Assembly: GCA_042088965.1 (NCBI GenBank)
Contig: JBELLC010000085.1
Coordinates: 1 to 13,593, forward strand
Reading direction: 5' to 3'
Source of the DNA: TMED26 sp042088965
GTDB lineage: Bacteria > Pseudomonadota > Alphaproteobacteria > Thalassobaculales > Thalassobaculaceae
DNA: 13,593 bases
The position numbers and the translations under genes were made by a program. Below are positions 7,039 through 13,593 of this stretch, piece after piece; position 1 is the first letter of the stretch, and each line of letters starts with the position of its first letter. The notes beneath the pieces are model-generated. The model was given only the letters and a program-made list of their open reading frames with translations, was not told the DNA's origin and searched no databases.

Positions 7039-7106
7039 CGGGGATCGTTCGGCCTGTCGGGGCGCGGCGCGCCTGAACGGTGTTCCGTGGTGTGGTGGGC
7101 GTTGGG

Positions 7107-7892
7107 TCAGGTCTGGCTTAGGGTCGGTGCTGGCGCACTGATCGTCAGATGGTCTTTTGTGGCGATCTTGCCGCCCTGCACGACGCGCAGGAAGACGCCA
7201 CAATGGCGATGCCCAAAACCACGTTCCAGATCACGGACCAGGTTCATGTCACGCTGGCCGTTGTTGGGGTTCACATTAATGGCGGCACAGCGCTCAATCG
7301 GCTCAACCACCGTTAATCGGGCATCACCAAGGTGAACTGTCTGCCCAATCCAGGTGTTTTCGGCCCATGCAGCTGCGCCATCAATGACGAGGTTGCCGCG
7401 AAACCGCTGGCCGTCAATCGCCTCCCCTGTCACCCGTTCAATGTCGTGCAATGAGGCCAGATTGATCAGTGATAACAACCCTTCGCGTTGGTCGCTGAAG
7501 CTGGTTTGTTTGCCGTCAATGAGCTTAGGTGGCGCGCTGATAGAATCGCTTAAATAGGCGGTGAAAAACTGTTCAATCAAGGCCCGGCCCAAAGGCTCGC
7601 TGATTTTACCACAGCTGACTTGTCGATCCCGCCGATAAATTGTCAAGACCTCGCTTTCGGCATCAAAATGACTGACCAAGGTCGCCAGTCGCGCGTGCCG
7701 TGACAATTGTAGAAAATGTCCTTTATTCCGCCATGCGTCATCGCTGATGGTGATCGGAACACCGCCGCGTGCCAATGCAAACCGTCGATCGCCCGCAATC
7801 GGTTGGCCAATGTCAAGGGTTGTTGTGGGCAATGATTGCGCACTTAAGCCTTTGACTGGAAAGCAGTTTATAGCGGTTAAAATGGACTCCAT
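7107..7892 (-). CDS. MOSC domain-containing protein
   Basis: MOSC proteins bind molybdenum cofactor or carry sulfur for metal-sulfur chemistry; substrates are unknown for most members. The 261-residue protein has the N-terminal beta-barrel start (AINCFPVKGLSAQSLP) followed from about residue 145 by the MOSC core: LINLASLHDIERVTG, RFRGNLVIDG, AENTWIGQTVHLGDARLTV, and IERCAAINVNPNNGQRD with the conserved Cys202. It closes with FGHRHCGVFLRVVQGGKI. The architecture resembles mARC/YcbX-type N-barrel plus MOSC proteins without a ferredoxin domain. ATG 7892 gives a family-like N-terminus, but no clear Shine-Dalgarno is visible before it. The gene is inverted relative to both neighbours, converging on the DUF4167 gene and diverging from clpB. 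No molybdenum gene is next to it. Confidence 0.88.
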   Translation of the reverse strand: MESILTAINCFPVKGLSAQSLPTTTLDIGQPIAGDRRFALARGGVPITISDDAWRNKGHFLQLSRHARLATLVSHFDAESEVLTIYRRDRQVSCGKISEPLGRALIEQFFTAYLSDSISAPPKLIDGKQTSFSDQREGLLSLINLASLHDIERVTGEAIDGQRFRGNLVIDGAAAWAENTWIGQTVHLGDARLTVVEPIERCAAINVNPNNGQRDMNLVRDLERGFGHRHCGVFLRVVQGGKIATKDHLTISAPAPTLSQT

Positions 7893-8194
7893 CAGTGTAC
7901 AATGTTGCAGTGCGGAAAAACTGTCAACAGGGCAAGCTTCGTGAAATGCTGTTCAATTGCGGGAAATGCGCATCTTCTTGGATCTTTTTACTTGTGTGAC
8001 AATTTAGGCACACCCATATCTACCCCAGGCCGGAGGGATCAGAAGGTCATGCCTGCGGTCCTTAAATGGTTGCGACCCTATAGGTGATGCTGGCTTAAAA
8101 CAGAAAATGGCCCGCTGGTGGGCGATATTCTGGTGGCGTCCCGGGCGCGGCTGCGGTGTTTTGGAAATGATGGTGGTATTGAGGAGGGTGCAGC
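7893..8194. other. Divergent intergenic region between MOSC gene and clpB
   Basis: These 302 bp hold no convincing gene. A heat-shock-type promoter reading toward clpB lies at 7991-8019. The following ~165 nt would be the clpB 5' leader; it includes a short GCCC/GGGC hairpin (8110-8123) and ends with a strong Shine-Dalgarno (GAGGAGGG, 8181-8188) 6 nt before the GTG start. No clear promoter for the MOSC gene is seen. Confidence 0.6.
7991..8019 (+). promoter_or_regulatory. Candidate RpoH (sigma-32) heat-shock promoter for clpB
   Basis: CTTGTGT (7991-7997), a 14-nt spacer, then ACCCATAT (8012-8019). The heat-shock consensus is CTTGAAA, 13-15 nt, CCCCATNT, so the -35 core CTTG, the spacing and seven of eight -10 positions agree. 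It points at clpB, a classic RpoH target, with a predicted leader of about 165 nt. Confidence 0.6.
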
Positions 8195-10822
8195 GTGGAT
8201 ATTGAGAAATTCACCGAACGGTCGCGGGGCTTCATTCAAGCAGCACAGACCATGGCGCTGGGTCGCGGGCATCAACAGTTTACCCCGACCCACATATTGG
8301 CCGCTCTGTTAGCGGATAACGAGGGGGTGGCCGTTCGTCTGCTGACAGCAGCAGGCGGCGATGCGCGCCAGGTTCAGCAGGCGTCAGAAGGTGAATTGGC
8401 AAAATTACCTGCTGTCGAAGGCAGTGGTGCGGGGCAGTTATATCTGACCTCGGACGTGGCGAAAGTATTTGAAACCGCAAAGACAGCGGCTGAAAAAGCG
8501 GGTGATCAATTTATCACCGCCGAAATGCTCCTGCTGGCTTTGGTGATTTGCGACGGCCCGGTGACGGCGAAAATATTGGCTGATGGGGGGGTCACGGCCC
8601 AAGCCCTGAATGCGGCGATCAATGACCTGCGCAAAGGCCGCAGCGCCACCAGTGCCGGCGCTGAAGGACAATATGATGCCTTGCAGAAATATACCGCAGA
8701 TCTGACAGCTGCCGCCCGTGATGGCAAACTTGACCCAGTGATTGGGCGTGATGAGGAAATCCGCCGGACCATTCAAGTCCTGTCGCGGCGCACCAAAAAC
8801 AACCCGGTTCTGATTGGTGAACCGGGGGTCGGCAAGACAGCTATTTTGGAAGGGTTAGCGCAGAGAATTATTAACGGGGATGTGCCCGAACCGTTGAAAT
8901 CACGGCGGCTGCTATCGCTTGATTTAGGCGCTTTAATCGCCGGTGCGAAATTTCGCGGTGAATTTGAGGAGCGTCTTAAAGCGGTTTTACAAGACATTAC
9001 CCATGCGAATGGTGAGGTGATTCTGTTCATTGATGAGCTGCATACCCTGGTTGGTGCGGGCGCCGCAGAAGGGGCGATGGATGCCTCTAATATGCTGAAG
9101 CCTGCCTTAGCGCGCGGTGAGCTGCATTGTGTCGGTGCCACCACCCTTGATGAGTTTCGCAAACATGTGGAAAAAGACGCTGCCTTGGCGCGGCGCTTTC
9201 AGCCTGTCTTTGTCGCCGAACCAGATGTTGCCGACAGTATCTCTATTCTGCGTGGCCTGAAGGAGAAATATGAACTCCATCACGGCGTCCGCATTATGGA
9301 TTCCGCCCTCGTGGCGGCGGCTAATTTATCGAATCGTTACATCAGTGACCGCTTTTTGCCTGATAAGGCGATTGATTTGGTGGATGAGGCGGCAAGTCGG
9401 CGGCGCATGGAAGTTGATTCAAAGCCTGAAGAAGTCGACGAGTTGGATCGCCGGGTTATCCAATTAAAAATCGAACGTGAAGCCCTGCGCAAAGAAGCTG
9501 ACCCACAGGCGGTCAGCCGCCTTGAGGCTTTACAGGAAGAGCTTGGCACCTTGGAAGCGCGCGCTGCTGATTTAACAGAGCGTTGGCTTAATGAGAAGGG
9601 CGTGGTTGTTGATTTACAAGCCCAGCAAGAGCTTTTGGATCGGGCCCGGCAGGATTTGGAGATGGCCAAACGCGATGGTGACCTGGGACGTGCAGGGGAA
9701 TTGATGTACGGCGTCATTCCCGATCTTGAAACGGCCATCGCGGCGCATGAAACCGCCCCGCAAGATAGGATGCTGAAAGAGGAGGTGAGCGAGCAGGATA
9801 TCGCTGCCGCAGTATCGCGTTGGACGGGTATTCCGGTTGATCGGATGATGGCAGGCGAGCGTGAAAAACTACTGGCGATGGAAACACATTTACAGGCCCG
9901 GGTGATTGGCCAAGATACGGCGGTAACAGCTGTCTCGCATGCCGTTCGCCGCGCCCGTGCTGGATTGCAAGATCCGAACCGCCCGATTGGGTCGTTTCTA
10001 TTCCTTGGCCCAACAGGTGTTGGCAAGACTGAATTGACCAAAGCATTAGCGCATTTTCTGTTTGATGATGAACAGGCGATGGTGCGCATCGACATGTCGG
10101 AATTTATGGAAAAACATTCTGTTGCCCGCTTGCTGGGAGCGCCGCCAGGTTATGTTGGTTATGAAGAAGGCGGCAGTTTAACCGAGGCGGTGCGCCGCCG
10201 TCCATATCAGGTGATTTTGCTTGATGAGGTTGAAAAAGCCCATCCTGATGTCTTCAATGTGTTGCTGCAGGTCCTAGATGACGGCCGGTTGACCGATGGT
10301 CAGGGACGGACCGTCGATTTTCGCAATACCTTGATTATCCTCACCTCTAATCTGGGGGCCGAGATTTTGGCTGATCAGGCTGCCAATGCGACAGTTGAGG
10401 GCGCGCGGGCGGCGGTGATGGCGGTTGTGCAACAAGCGTTCAGGCCAGAATTCTTAAACCGTCTTGATGAGATTTTGCTGTTTAACCGCCTCAGTCGTGA
10501 TCACATGGGCGCCATCGTCGATATCCAGATTGGGCATTTACGAAAGCTATTGGCAGATCGTCATTTGACCCTTCACCTCGACGACTCGGCGGCGCAATGG
10601 TTGGCGGATGCAGGATTTGATCCGGTTTATGGGGCGCGGCCGCTGAAGCGGGTGATCCAGCGATCGCTGCAGAACCCGCTGGCAAACATGATCCTTGCCG
10701 GTATGGTGGCTGACGGCACAGACCTGCAGGTGAGCACGATCGATGGTGCGCTGGCCATCAATGGCCAGGTTCTTGATGACAGCAGGCGAAGCGTGAGCGC
10801 TGCGGCGGCTGAAGAGGCGTAA
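8195..10822 (+). CDS. clpB: ATP-dependent disaggregase ClpB
   Basis: ClpB is a hexameric AAA+ chaperone that, with DnaK, threads proteins out of aggregates after heat or other stress. The 875-residue product fits the family (about 860). Order of parts: Clp N-domain (1 to ~145, starting MDIEKFTERSRGFIQAAQ); NBD1 with Walker A GEPGVGKT (208-215) and Walker B Glu281 in FIDELHTLVGAG; a middle coiled-coil region around 400-530, rich in charged heptads, that separates ClpB from ClpA; NBD2 with Walker A GPTGVGKT (605-612) and Walker B Glu678 in ILLDEVEKAHPDVFNVLLQV; and the C-terminal domain with YGARPLKRVIQ. GTG 8195 is preceded by GAGGAGGG at good spacing and gives the usual N-terminus. No internal start typical of the short isoform was evaluated. 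All catalytic motifs are intact. Confidence 0.97.
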   Translation: MDIEKFTERSRGFIQAAQTMALGRGHQQFTPTHILAALLADNEGVAVRLLTAAGGDARQVQQASEGELAKLPAVEGSGAGQLYLTSDVAKVFETAKTAAEKAGDQFITAEMLLLALVICDGPVTAKILADGGVTAQALNAAINDLRKGRSATSAGAEGQYDALQKYTADLTAAARDGKLDPVIGRDEEIRRTIQVLSRRTKNNPVLIGEPGVGKTAILEGLAQRIINGDVPEPLKSRRLLSLDLGALIAGAKFRGEFEERLKAVLQDITHANGEVILFIDELHTLVGAGAAEGAMDASNMLKPALARGELHCVGATTLDEFRKHVEKDAALARRFQPVFVAEPDVADSISILRGLKEKYELHHGVRIMDSALVAAANLSNRYISDRFLPDKAIDLVDEAASRRRMEVDSKPEEVDELDRRVIQLKIEREALRKEADPQAVSRLEALQEELGTLEARAADLTERWLNEKGVVVDLQAQQELLDRARQDLEMAKRDGDLGRAGELMYGVIPDLETAIAAHETAPQDRMLKEEVSEQDIAAAVSRWTGIPVDRMMAGEREKLLAMETHLQARVIGQDTAVTAVSHAVRRARAGLQDPNRPIGSFLFLGPTGVGKTELTKALAHFLFDDEQAMVRIDMSEFMEKHSVARLLGAPPGYVGYEEGGSLTEAVRRRPYQVILLDEVEKAHPDVFNVLLQVLDDGRLTDGQGRTVDFRNTLIILTSNLGAEILADQAANATVEGARAAVMAVVQQAFRPEFLNRLDEILLFNRLSRDHMGAIVDIQIGHLRKLLADRHLTLHLDDSAAQWLADAGFDPVYGARPLKRVIQRSLQNPLANMILAGMVADGTDLQVSTIDGALAINGQVLDDSRRSVSAAAAEEA

Positions 10823-10837
10823 CCGCGTTACAGGCTA

Positions 10838-10866
10838 TTGAAACAGCAGCTTGCAGGCTCTAAGAA
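10838..10866 (+). promoter_or_regulatory. Candidate sigma-70-type promoter for metA
   Basis: TTGAAA (10838-10843), a 17-nt spacer, then TAAGAA (10861-10866), located 16 bp after the clpB stop. The -35 matches five of six consensus positions, the -10 only three. Transcription would start near 10873, directly at the base of the leader hairpin. Confidence 0.4.
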
Positions 10867-10873
10867 GGGGGAT

Positions 10874-10898
10874 GCAGGGGAGTTCAACACTCTCCTGC
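10874..10898 (+). promoter_or_regulatory. 9-bp leader hairpin upstream of metA
   Basis: GCAGGGGAG (10874-10882) pairs with CTCTCCTGC (10890-10898), nine pairs with one G-U, around loop TTCAACA. It lies 14 nt upstream of the metA Shine-Dalgarno and has no T-tract, so it is not a normal terminator for clpB. Methionine genes are often controlled by SAM-binding leaders in Alphaproteobacteria, but the known SAM-II pattern was not recognised here. Its role is unassigned. Confidence 0.5.
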
Positions 10899-10912
10899 GA
10901 CGGGCTTACGCA

Positions 10913-10918
10913 AAGGAG
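10913..10918 (+). promoter_or_regulatory. Shine-Dalgarno of metA
   Basis: AAGGAG lies 10 nt before ATG 10929 and supports that codon, not the in-frame TTG at 10851, as the start. The resulting N-terminus MPIRIPNDLPA is the family norm. Confidence 0.75.
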
Positions 10919-10928
10919 ACAGCGGCTC

Positions 10929-11849
10929 ATGCCGATTCGGATTCCAAATGATCTTCCCGCCGCGCCAATTTTGCGGCAGGAAGGGCTGGTGGTTATGCGC
11001 GAGGAAGAAGCCGCGCGCCAAGACATTCGCCCCTTGGAAATTGCGATTTTGAATTTGATGCCCGAAAAGGCTGTCACCGAAACGCAAATCGCCCGCCAGT
11101 TGGGGCGCTCTCCCTTGCAGGTCAACCTCAGTCTGGTGACCACGTCAACCTATAAGGCGCGCAATGCCTCAGAAGGTCATATGGCGGCATTTTACAAGCC
11201 CTGGTCAGATATCGCCCAACGCAAGTTTGATGGCTTGATCATCACCGGCGCGCCGATTGAACGGATGGCGTTTGAAACGGTTGCGTATTGGCCTGAACTG
11301 ACAGCGATTTTTGACTGGGCAGACCGTCATGTGAGCAGTGTTTTCGCGCTTTGTTGGGGGGCGCAAGCCTTGCTGTATCATCGTTATGGCGTGCCAAAAT
11401 ATGAGTTTTCCCAAAAACTGTCTGGGGTCTATCACCATCGCCGCTTAACAGAACGGTTCCCGATCATTTCCGGATTTGATGATGAATTCCCGGTGCCTGT
11501 CTCGCGTTGGACAGAAGTGCGTCGCGCCGATATTGAAAAACAGCGCGATTTGATCATCCTTGCTGAGGGCGACACGGCAGGTGTTTGCTTGCTCCAGGAT
11601 ATCGCGGGCCGCAATTTCTTCATGTTCAACCATTTTGAATACGACGCCGATACCTTGGCTTGGGAATACAGCCGCGACTGTGAAAATAATGGGCGTGAGG
11701 CGGTGCTACCGCATGCCTATTTCCCCGATGATGACCCAGACAAGACGCCGAAAAACAGCTGGCGCAGCCATGCCCAATTGCTTTACAGCAACTGGATCAA
11801 CACAGTTTATCAGATGACACCATTTGATCTTTCGCAAATCGGCGCATAG
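10929..11849 (+). CDS. metA: Homoserine O-acyltransferase MetA (predicted acetyl-CoA type)
   Basis: MetA activates homoserine by O-acylation, the committed step of methionine synthesis in the cytoplasm. The 306-residue protein aligns without gaps to E. coli numbering at its active site: nucleophile Cys142 in ALCWGAQA, and the His235/Glu237 pair in FNHFEYD. Further family motifs are LNLMPEKAVTETQIARQLG, ITGAPIERMAFETVAYW and EKLSGVYHH-like QKLSGVYHHR. Residue 111, in APIE, is Glu. In this family Glu111 has been linked to acetyl-CoA use and Gly111 (as in E. coli) to succinyl-CoA use, so O-acetylhomoserine is the predicted product; many databases would label it succinyltransferase by similarity. 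It has its own Shine-Dalgarno, candidate promoter and leader hairpin, and converges with the M23 peptidase gene 33 bp downstream. Confidence 0.95.
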   Translation: MPIRIPNDLPAAPILRQEGLVVMREEEAARQDIRPLEIAILNLMPEKAVTETQIARQLGRSPLQVNLSLVTTSTYKARNASEGHMAAFYKPWSDIAQRKFDGLIITGAPIERMAFETVAYWPELTAIFDWADRHVSSVFALCWGAQALLYHRYGVPKYEFSQKLSGVYHHRRLTERFPIISGFDDEFPVPVSRWTEVRRADIEKQRDLIILAEGDTAGVCLLQDIAGRNFFMFNHFEYDADTLAWEYSRDCENNGREAVLPHAYFPDDDPDKTPKNSWRSHAQLLYSNWINTVYQMTPFDLSQIGA

Positions 11850-11882
11850 ATCAAAATCAATTTCAATCGCGCCTTAACGCCG

Positions 11883-13400
11883 CTATTTCTTGGCGATCAG
11901 CGCCGGCGCTTGAAAGCGGTTGCGCTGGTCATCGATTTGAGCGCGACGGTTGTTGAAATGCACTAAATCTTTGCCGCTGAGTTGCTCGCCTGATGGCAGT
12001 TTTATGTTGAGTGGATTGCGCTGCTTGTTATCGACCAACACTTCATAGTGCAAATGGGGGCCTGTGGATCGGCCGGTGGAGCCAACATAACCGATGGTTT
12101 GACCTTGGATCACCCGGCTGCCGCGTTTTAGCCCCCGGCGGTAGGCGGACAAATGAGCATAAGCTGTTGAATATGTTGAATTATGTCGAATGCGAATATA
12201 TTTTCCGTAATGCCCTTTGCGGCCAATCGAGGCAATCACGCCATCACCTGCGGCCATGATCGGGGTCCCTTTGGGGGCCGCAAAATCAGCTCCGCGATGC
12301 AATTTGGTATAGCCAAGGATGGGGTGTTTGCGGCGCCCAAAACCAGAGGAAAGGCGGGCACCATCAATCGGGGTGCGCATCAGAGTCTTTTTGACGCTTT
12401 GTCCGCGGGGGTCAAAATAGTCGGTGATGCCAGAGCTTGGGGTGAAGCGATAATAGGGCCTGGGTGTCGTTGATAAGGTCATCGCGGCAAATTGGATTTC
12501 AGTTACTGGCACCGCGGTGCCGCGGCTATCAAAGGCCTGGGTGTAAAAAACATCGAAATGATCGCCGCGCCTGATCTCGCGCTGGAAATCGACATCGAAA
12601 CTGAACACGCGAATCATTTGTGTCAGCACAGCGATGGGCATATTGGCGGCTCGGGCGGCATTATAAAGGCTGTCATCAATGGTGCCACTGACACGCTGCG
12701 GGCGCATCGTCAGGGCGCGGTCGCGTGTGACCGCCGCAAATTTTCCGTCAGGGGTCAAGCCAACGTCAATTTGTTGGCGCACATCGGGGTGGAAATTAAA
12801 GCCAGTGAACTGTCGCTTCAGAGGCGTGCCGGAATCGGGCCCAGATTTCGGGGGCCCAGGTGTTTGAGATGGAGGTGTCGGGGATGGCGGTGTTTGGGGC
12901 AGGAAAGCATCGAAGTGGATATTAATTTTCTGTCCTGCTGCCAGCCGCCGGGGATCAAAAATGGCCTGTAACGCATTGACAGCGCGAAAGGCATCACTGC
13001 GGTCAACGCCGCTTCGGGCGAGCGCAACCAGCAATGTTTCACCTTTGCGCACCGTCATTGTGCGCTTGTTCGTCGTCGGGGTTTCAGCAACCAATTGCGG
13101 CGGCTTTGGCCGCGCCAGTGGTTTTGCAGGCTGTGCCTTTGCGGCCTGCATTGCCTCAGCAGTTCGGCTCAACGCCTTCGGCTTGGGAAGCGGGATCATG
13201 GCCGTCGGGGGGCTGCGAAGGATTGAGTTGGCGAGCACCGGGCGCCCCGGGTCTGGGAGCAGCGCCGCGCTGATCACTGTCAGTGACATGAAAAGTTGCC
13301 ACAGACAGCGCCGACAGACGCGCCCCAGAAACCTCAAGCGCCAGTCACCAGGCACGATGCCCCGAGCCAGCACGGCCACAAATTTATCTCGAAAAACCAT
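11883..13400 (-). CDS. M23 family metallopeptidase with LysM-like domain (MepM-like)
   Basis: Probable periplasmic zinc endopeptidase acting on peptidoglycan cross-links. Of 505 residues, about 33-48 form one hydrophobic segment (LWQLFMSLTVISAALLP), probably a signal anchor or signal peptide after an unusually long basic N-terminus. A LysM-like domain follows (about 114-163, TVRKGETLLVALARSG and RRLAAGQKINIHF). Next come a Pro-rich linker (about 168-193), a middle domain, and the C-terminal peptidase. Zinc ligands are intact: His368 and Asp372 in LHRGADFAAPKGT, and His449/His451 in GPHLHYEV. The layout resembles MepM/YebA-type hydrolases. ATG 13400 has a poor Shine-Dalgarno (AGGG one base before it) but TATTATAA just upstream could be a -10 for a very short leader. 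ATG at residue 38 is an alternative that would give a compact signal peptide. It diverges from the rRNA operon promoter. Confidence 0.88.
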   Translation of the reverse strand: MVFRDKFVAVLARGIVPGDWRLRFLGRVCRRCLWQLFMSLTVISAALLPDPGRPVLANSILRSPPTAMIPLPKPKALSRTAEAMQAAKAQPAKPLARPKPPQLVAETPTTNKRTMTVRKGETLLVALARSGVDRSDAFRAVNALQAIFDPRRLAAGQKINIHFDAFLPQTPPSPTPPSQTPGPPKSGPDSGTPLKRQFTGFNFHPDVRQQIDVGLTPDGKFAAVTRDRALTMRPQRVSGTIDDSLYNAARAANMPIAVLTQMIRVFSFDVDFQREIRRGDHFDVFYTQAFDSRGTAVPVTEIQFAAMTLSTTPRPYYRFTPSSGITDYFDPRGQSVKKTLMRTPIDGARLSSGFGRRKHPILGYTKLHRGADFAAPKGTPIMAAGDGVIASIGRKGHYGKYIRIRHNSTYSTAYAHLSAYRRGLKRGSRVIQGQTIGYVGSTGRSTGPHLHYEVLVDNKQRNPLNIKLPSGEQLSGKDLVHFNNRRAQIDDQRNRFQAPALIAKK

Positions 13401-13448
13401 GCCCTATTTATAATATTTCGGGGCCTTGGGTGAACCGAAAAATTTTCA

Positions 13449-13474
13449 TGACAAAAATGTTAATTTTTTTGTCA
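13449..13474 (+). repeat. AT-rich palindrome at the UP-element position of the rRNA promoter
   Basis: TGACAAAAA (13449-13457) and TTTTTGTCA (13466-13474) are perfect 9-bp inverted repeats separated by 8 bp. Relative to a start site near 13517 this spans roughly -68 to -43, where an UP element or activator site is expected. It lies in the divergent spacer between the M23 gene and the rRNA operon. Confidence 0.6.
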
Positions 13475-13487
13475 AAAGCATTTGACA
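13470..13487 (+). repeat. Palindrome overlapping the rRNA -35 element
   Basis: TGTCAAA (13470-13476) and TTTGACA (13481-13487) are perfect 7-bp inverted repeats around AGCA. The right arm contains the -35 hexamer, and the left arm overlaps the right arm of the palindrome at 13449-13474. A protein bound here would compete with RNA polymerase. Confidence 0.55.
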
Positions 13488-13510
13488 CTCCCTGAGGGGC
13501 GGGGTAGAAC
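13482..13510 (+). promoter_or_regulatory. rRNA operon promoter
   Basis: TTGACA (13482-13487), exactly 17 nt, then TAGAAC (13505-13510), followed by a GC-rich discriminator (CCGGCTCCC), a hallmark of stringently controlled rRNA promoters. AT-rich sequence lies directly upstream. The downstream boxA-like element supports an rRNA operon; start of transcription is expected near 13517. Confidence 0.8.
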
Positions 13511-13516
13511 CCGGCT

Positions 13517-13593
13517 CCCATCGCGGTGCGGCGGGCCAGCTCTTTGACATTGTTATTGAAGGAAGGGATAAGCGGACGGCGGCGTTGTTGTTA
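13517..13593 (+). other. Leader of an rRNA operon (5' part of precursor, 16S not reached)
   Basis: The stretch AGCTCTTTGACAT at 13538-13550 closely resembles the boxA antitermination element that precedes 16S rRNA, where NusB-NusE bind. The context TCTTTGACATTGTTATTGAA is typical of alphaproteobacterial rRNA leaders. The conserved 5' end of mature 16S rRNA is not seen before the window ends, so only leader sequence is present. The exact start site is inferred from the promoter. Confidence 0.75.

Noticed and set aside
7893..7927. Minus-strand TTGACA as promoter of the MOSC gene
   Set aside because: The best -10-like hexamer (TACACT) is 22 nt away and would put the start downstream of the ATG; other -10 choices are poor.
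8118..8312. 64-codon frame in the clpB leader running into clpB
   Set aside because: Most of its 3' half is the clpB coding sequence in another frame and the rest shows no coding signature.
9337..10095. 252-codon open frame antisense to clpB
   Set aside because: Its product is Ser/Arg-rich and resembles no family; it lies wholly within the conserved clpB coding sequence and is a frame shadow.
10823..10928. SAM-II riboswitch upstream of metA
   Set aside because: GCTTGCAGGC followed by TAAGAAG is faintly reminiscent of SAM-II sequences, but I could not form the required P1 stem or find the conserved 3' GCTAAA-like pairing segment. Kept only as an unassigned leader hairpin.
12492..12971. 159-codon + strand open frame inside the M23 gene
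   Set aside because: Antisense to the conserved M23 coding sequence, with no recognisable domain and no good ribosome site.
1..13593. CRISPR arrays, IS elements, phage or toxin-antitoxin genes, tRNA genes
   Set aside because: No spaced direct repeats, transposase or integrase motifs, small paired genes or cloverleaf patterns were recognised on either strand.

Overview
The window looks like a draft or metagenomic scaffold from an alphaproteobacterium of moderate GC content. The lineage call rests on a DUF4167 protein, a family I know mainly from Alphaproteobacteria, on the gene order rodZ-ispG-hisS-(hemA)-prfA-prmC-DUF4167-clpB, and on an rRNA-operon leader with a boxA-like element at the right edge. 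Genus or species cannot be assigned from this sequence alone. A run of exactly 100 N sits inside prmC, and the window ends just inside an rRNA leader, a common place for assemblies to break.

Left block (1-6134, all + strand): the C-terminal end of a RodZ-like protein, then ispG (isoprenoid MEP pathway), hisS (histidyl-tRNA synthetase), a divergent glutamyl-tRNA reductase (hemA), prfA (release factor 1) and prmC (methylase of the release-factor GGQ glutamine). From ispG to prmC the genes are 2-15 bp apart or overlap by 4 bp, so they are probably one operon. prfA and prmC form an enzyme-substrate pair. The hemA gene is the odd member: most Alphaproteobacteria make 5-aminolevulinate with ALA synthase, and this copy departs from the family consensus in its NADPH-binding region.

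Middle block (6135-8194): an intergenic region with two small hairpins that share the same loop, the DUF4167 gene, a hairpin-bearing convergent spacer, and a minus-strand MOSC-domain gene. The 302-bp divergent spacer before clpB carries a good match to a heat-shock (RpoH-type) promoter.

Right block (8195-13593): clpB (disaggregase), then metA with its own candidate promoter and a leader hairpin. MetA carries Glu at position 111, which predicts acetyl-CoA rather than succinyl-CoA specificity. Convergent to metA lies an envelope M23 metallopeptidase. Its 5' end faces the promoter region of an rRNA operon: a TTGACA-N17-TAGAAC promoter, two overlapping palindromes covering the UP-element and -35 positions, and a boxA-like sequence. 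The 16S gene itself lies outside the window.

Almost every gene is housekeeping. I found no phage, IS element, CRISPR array or recognisable defence system. The best leads are the out-of-place GluTR, the MetA specificity residue, the metA leader, and the palindromic architecture of the rRNA promoter.
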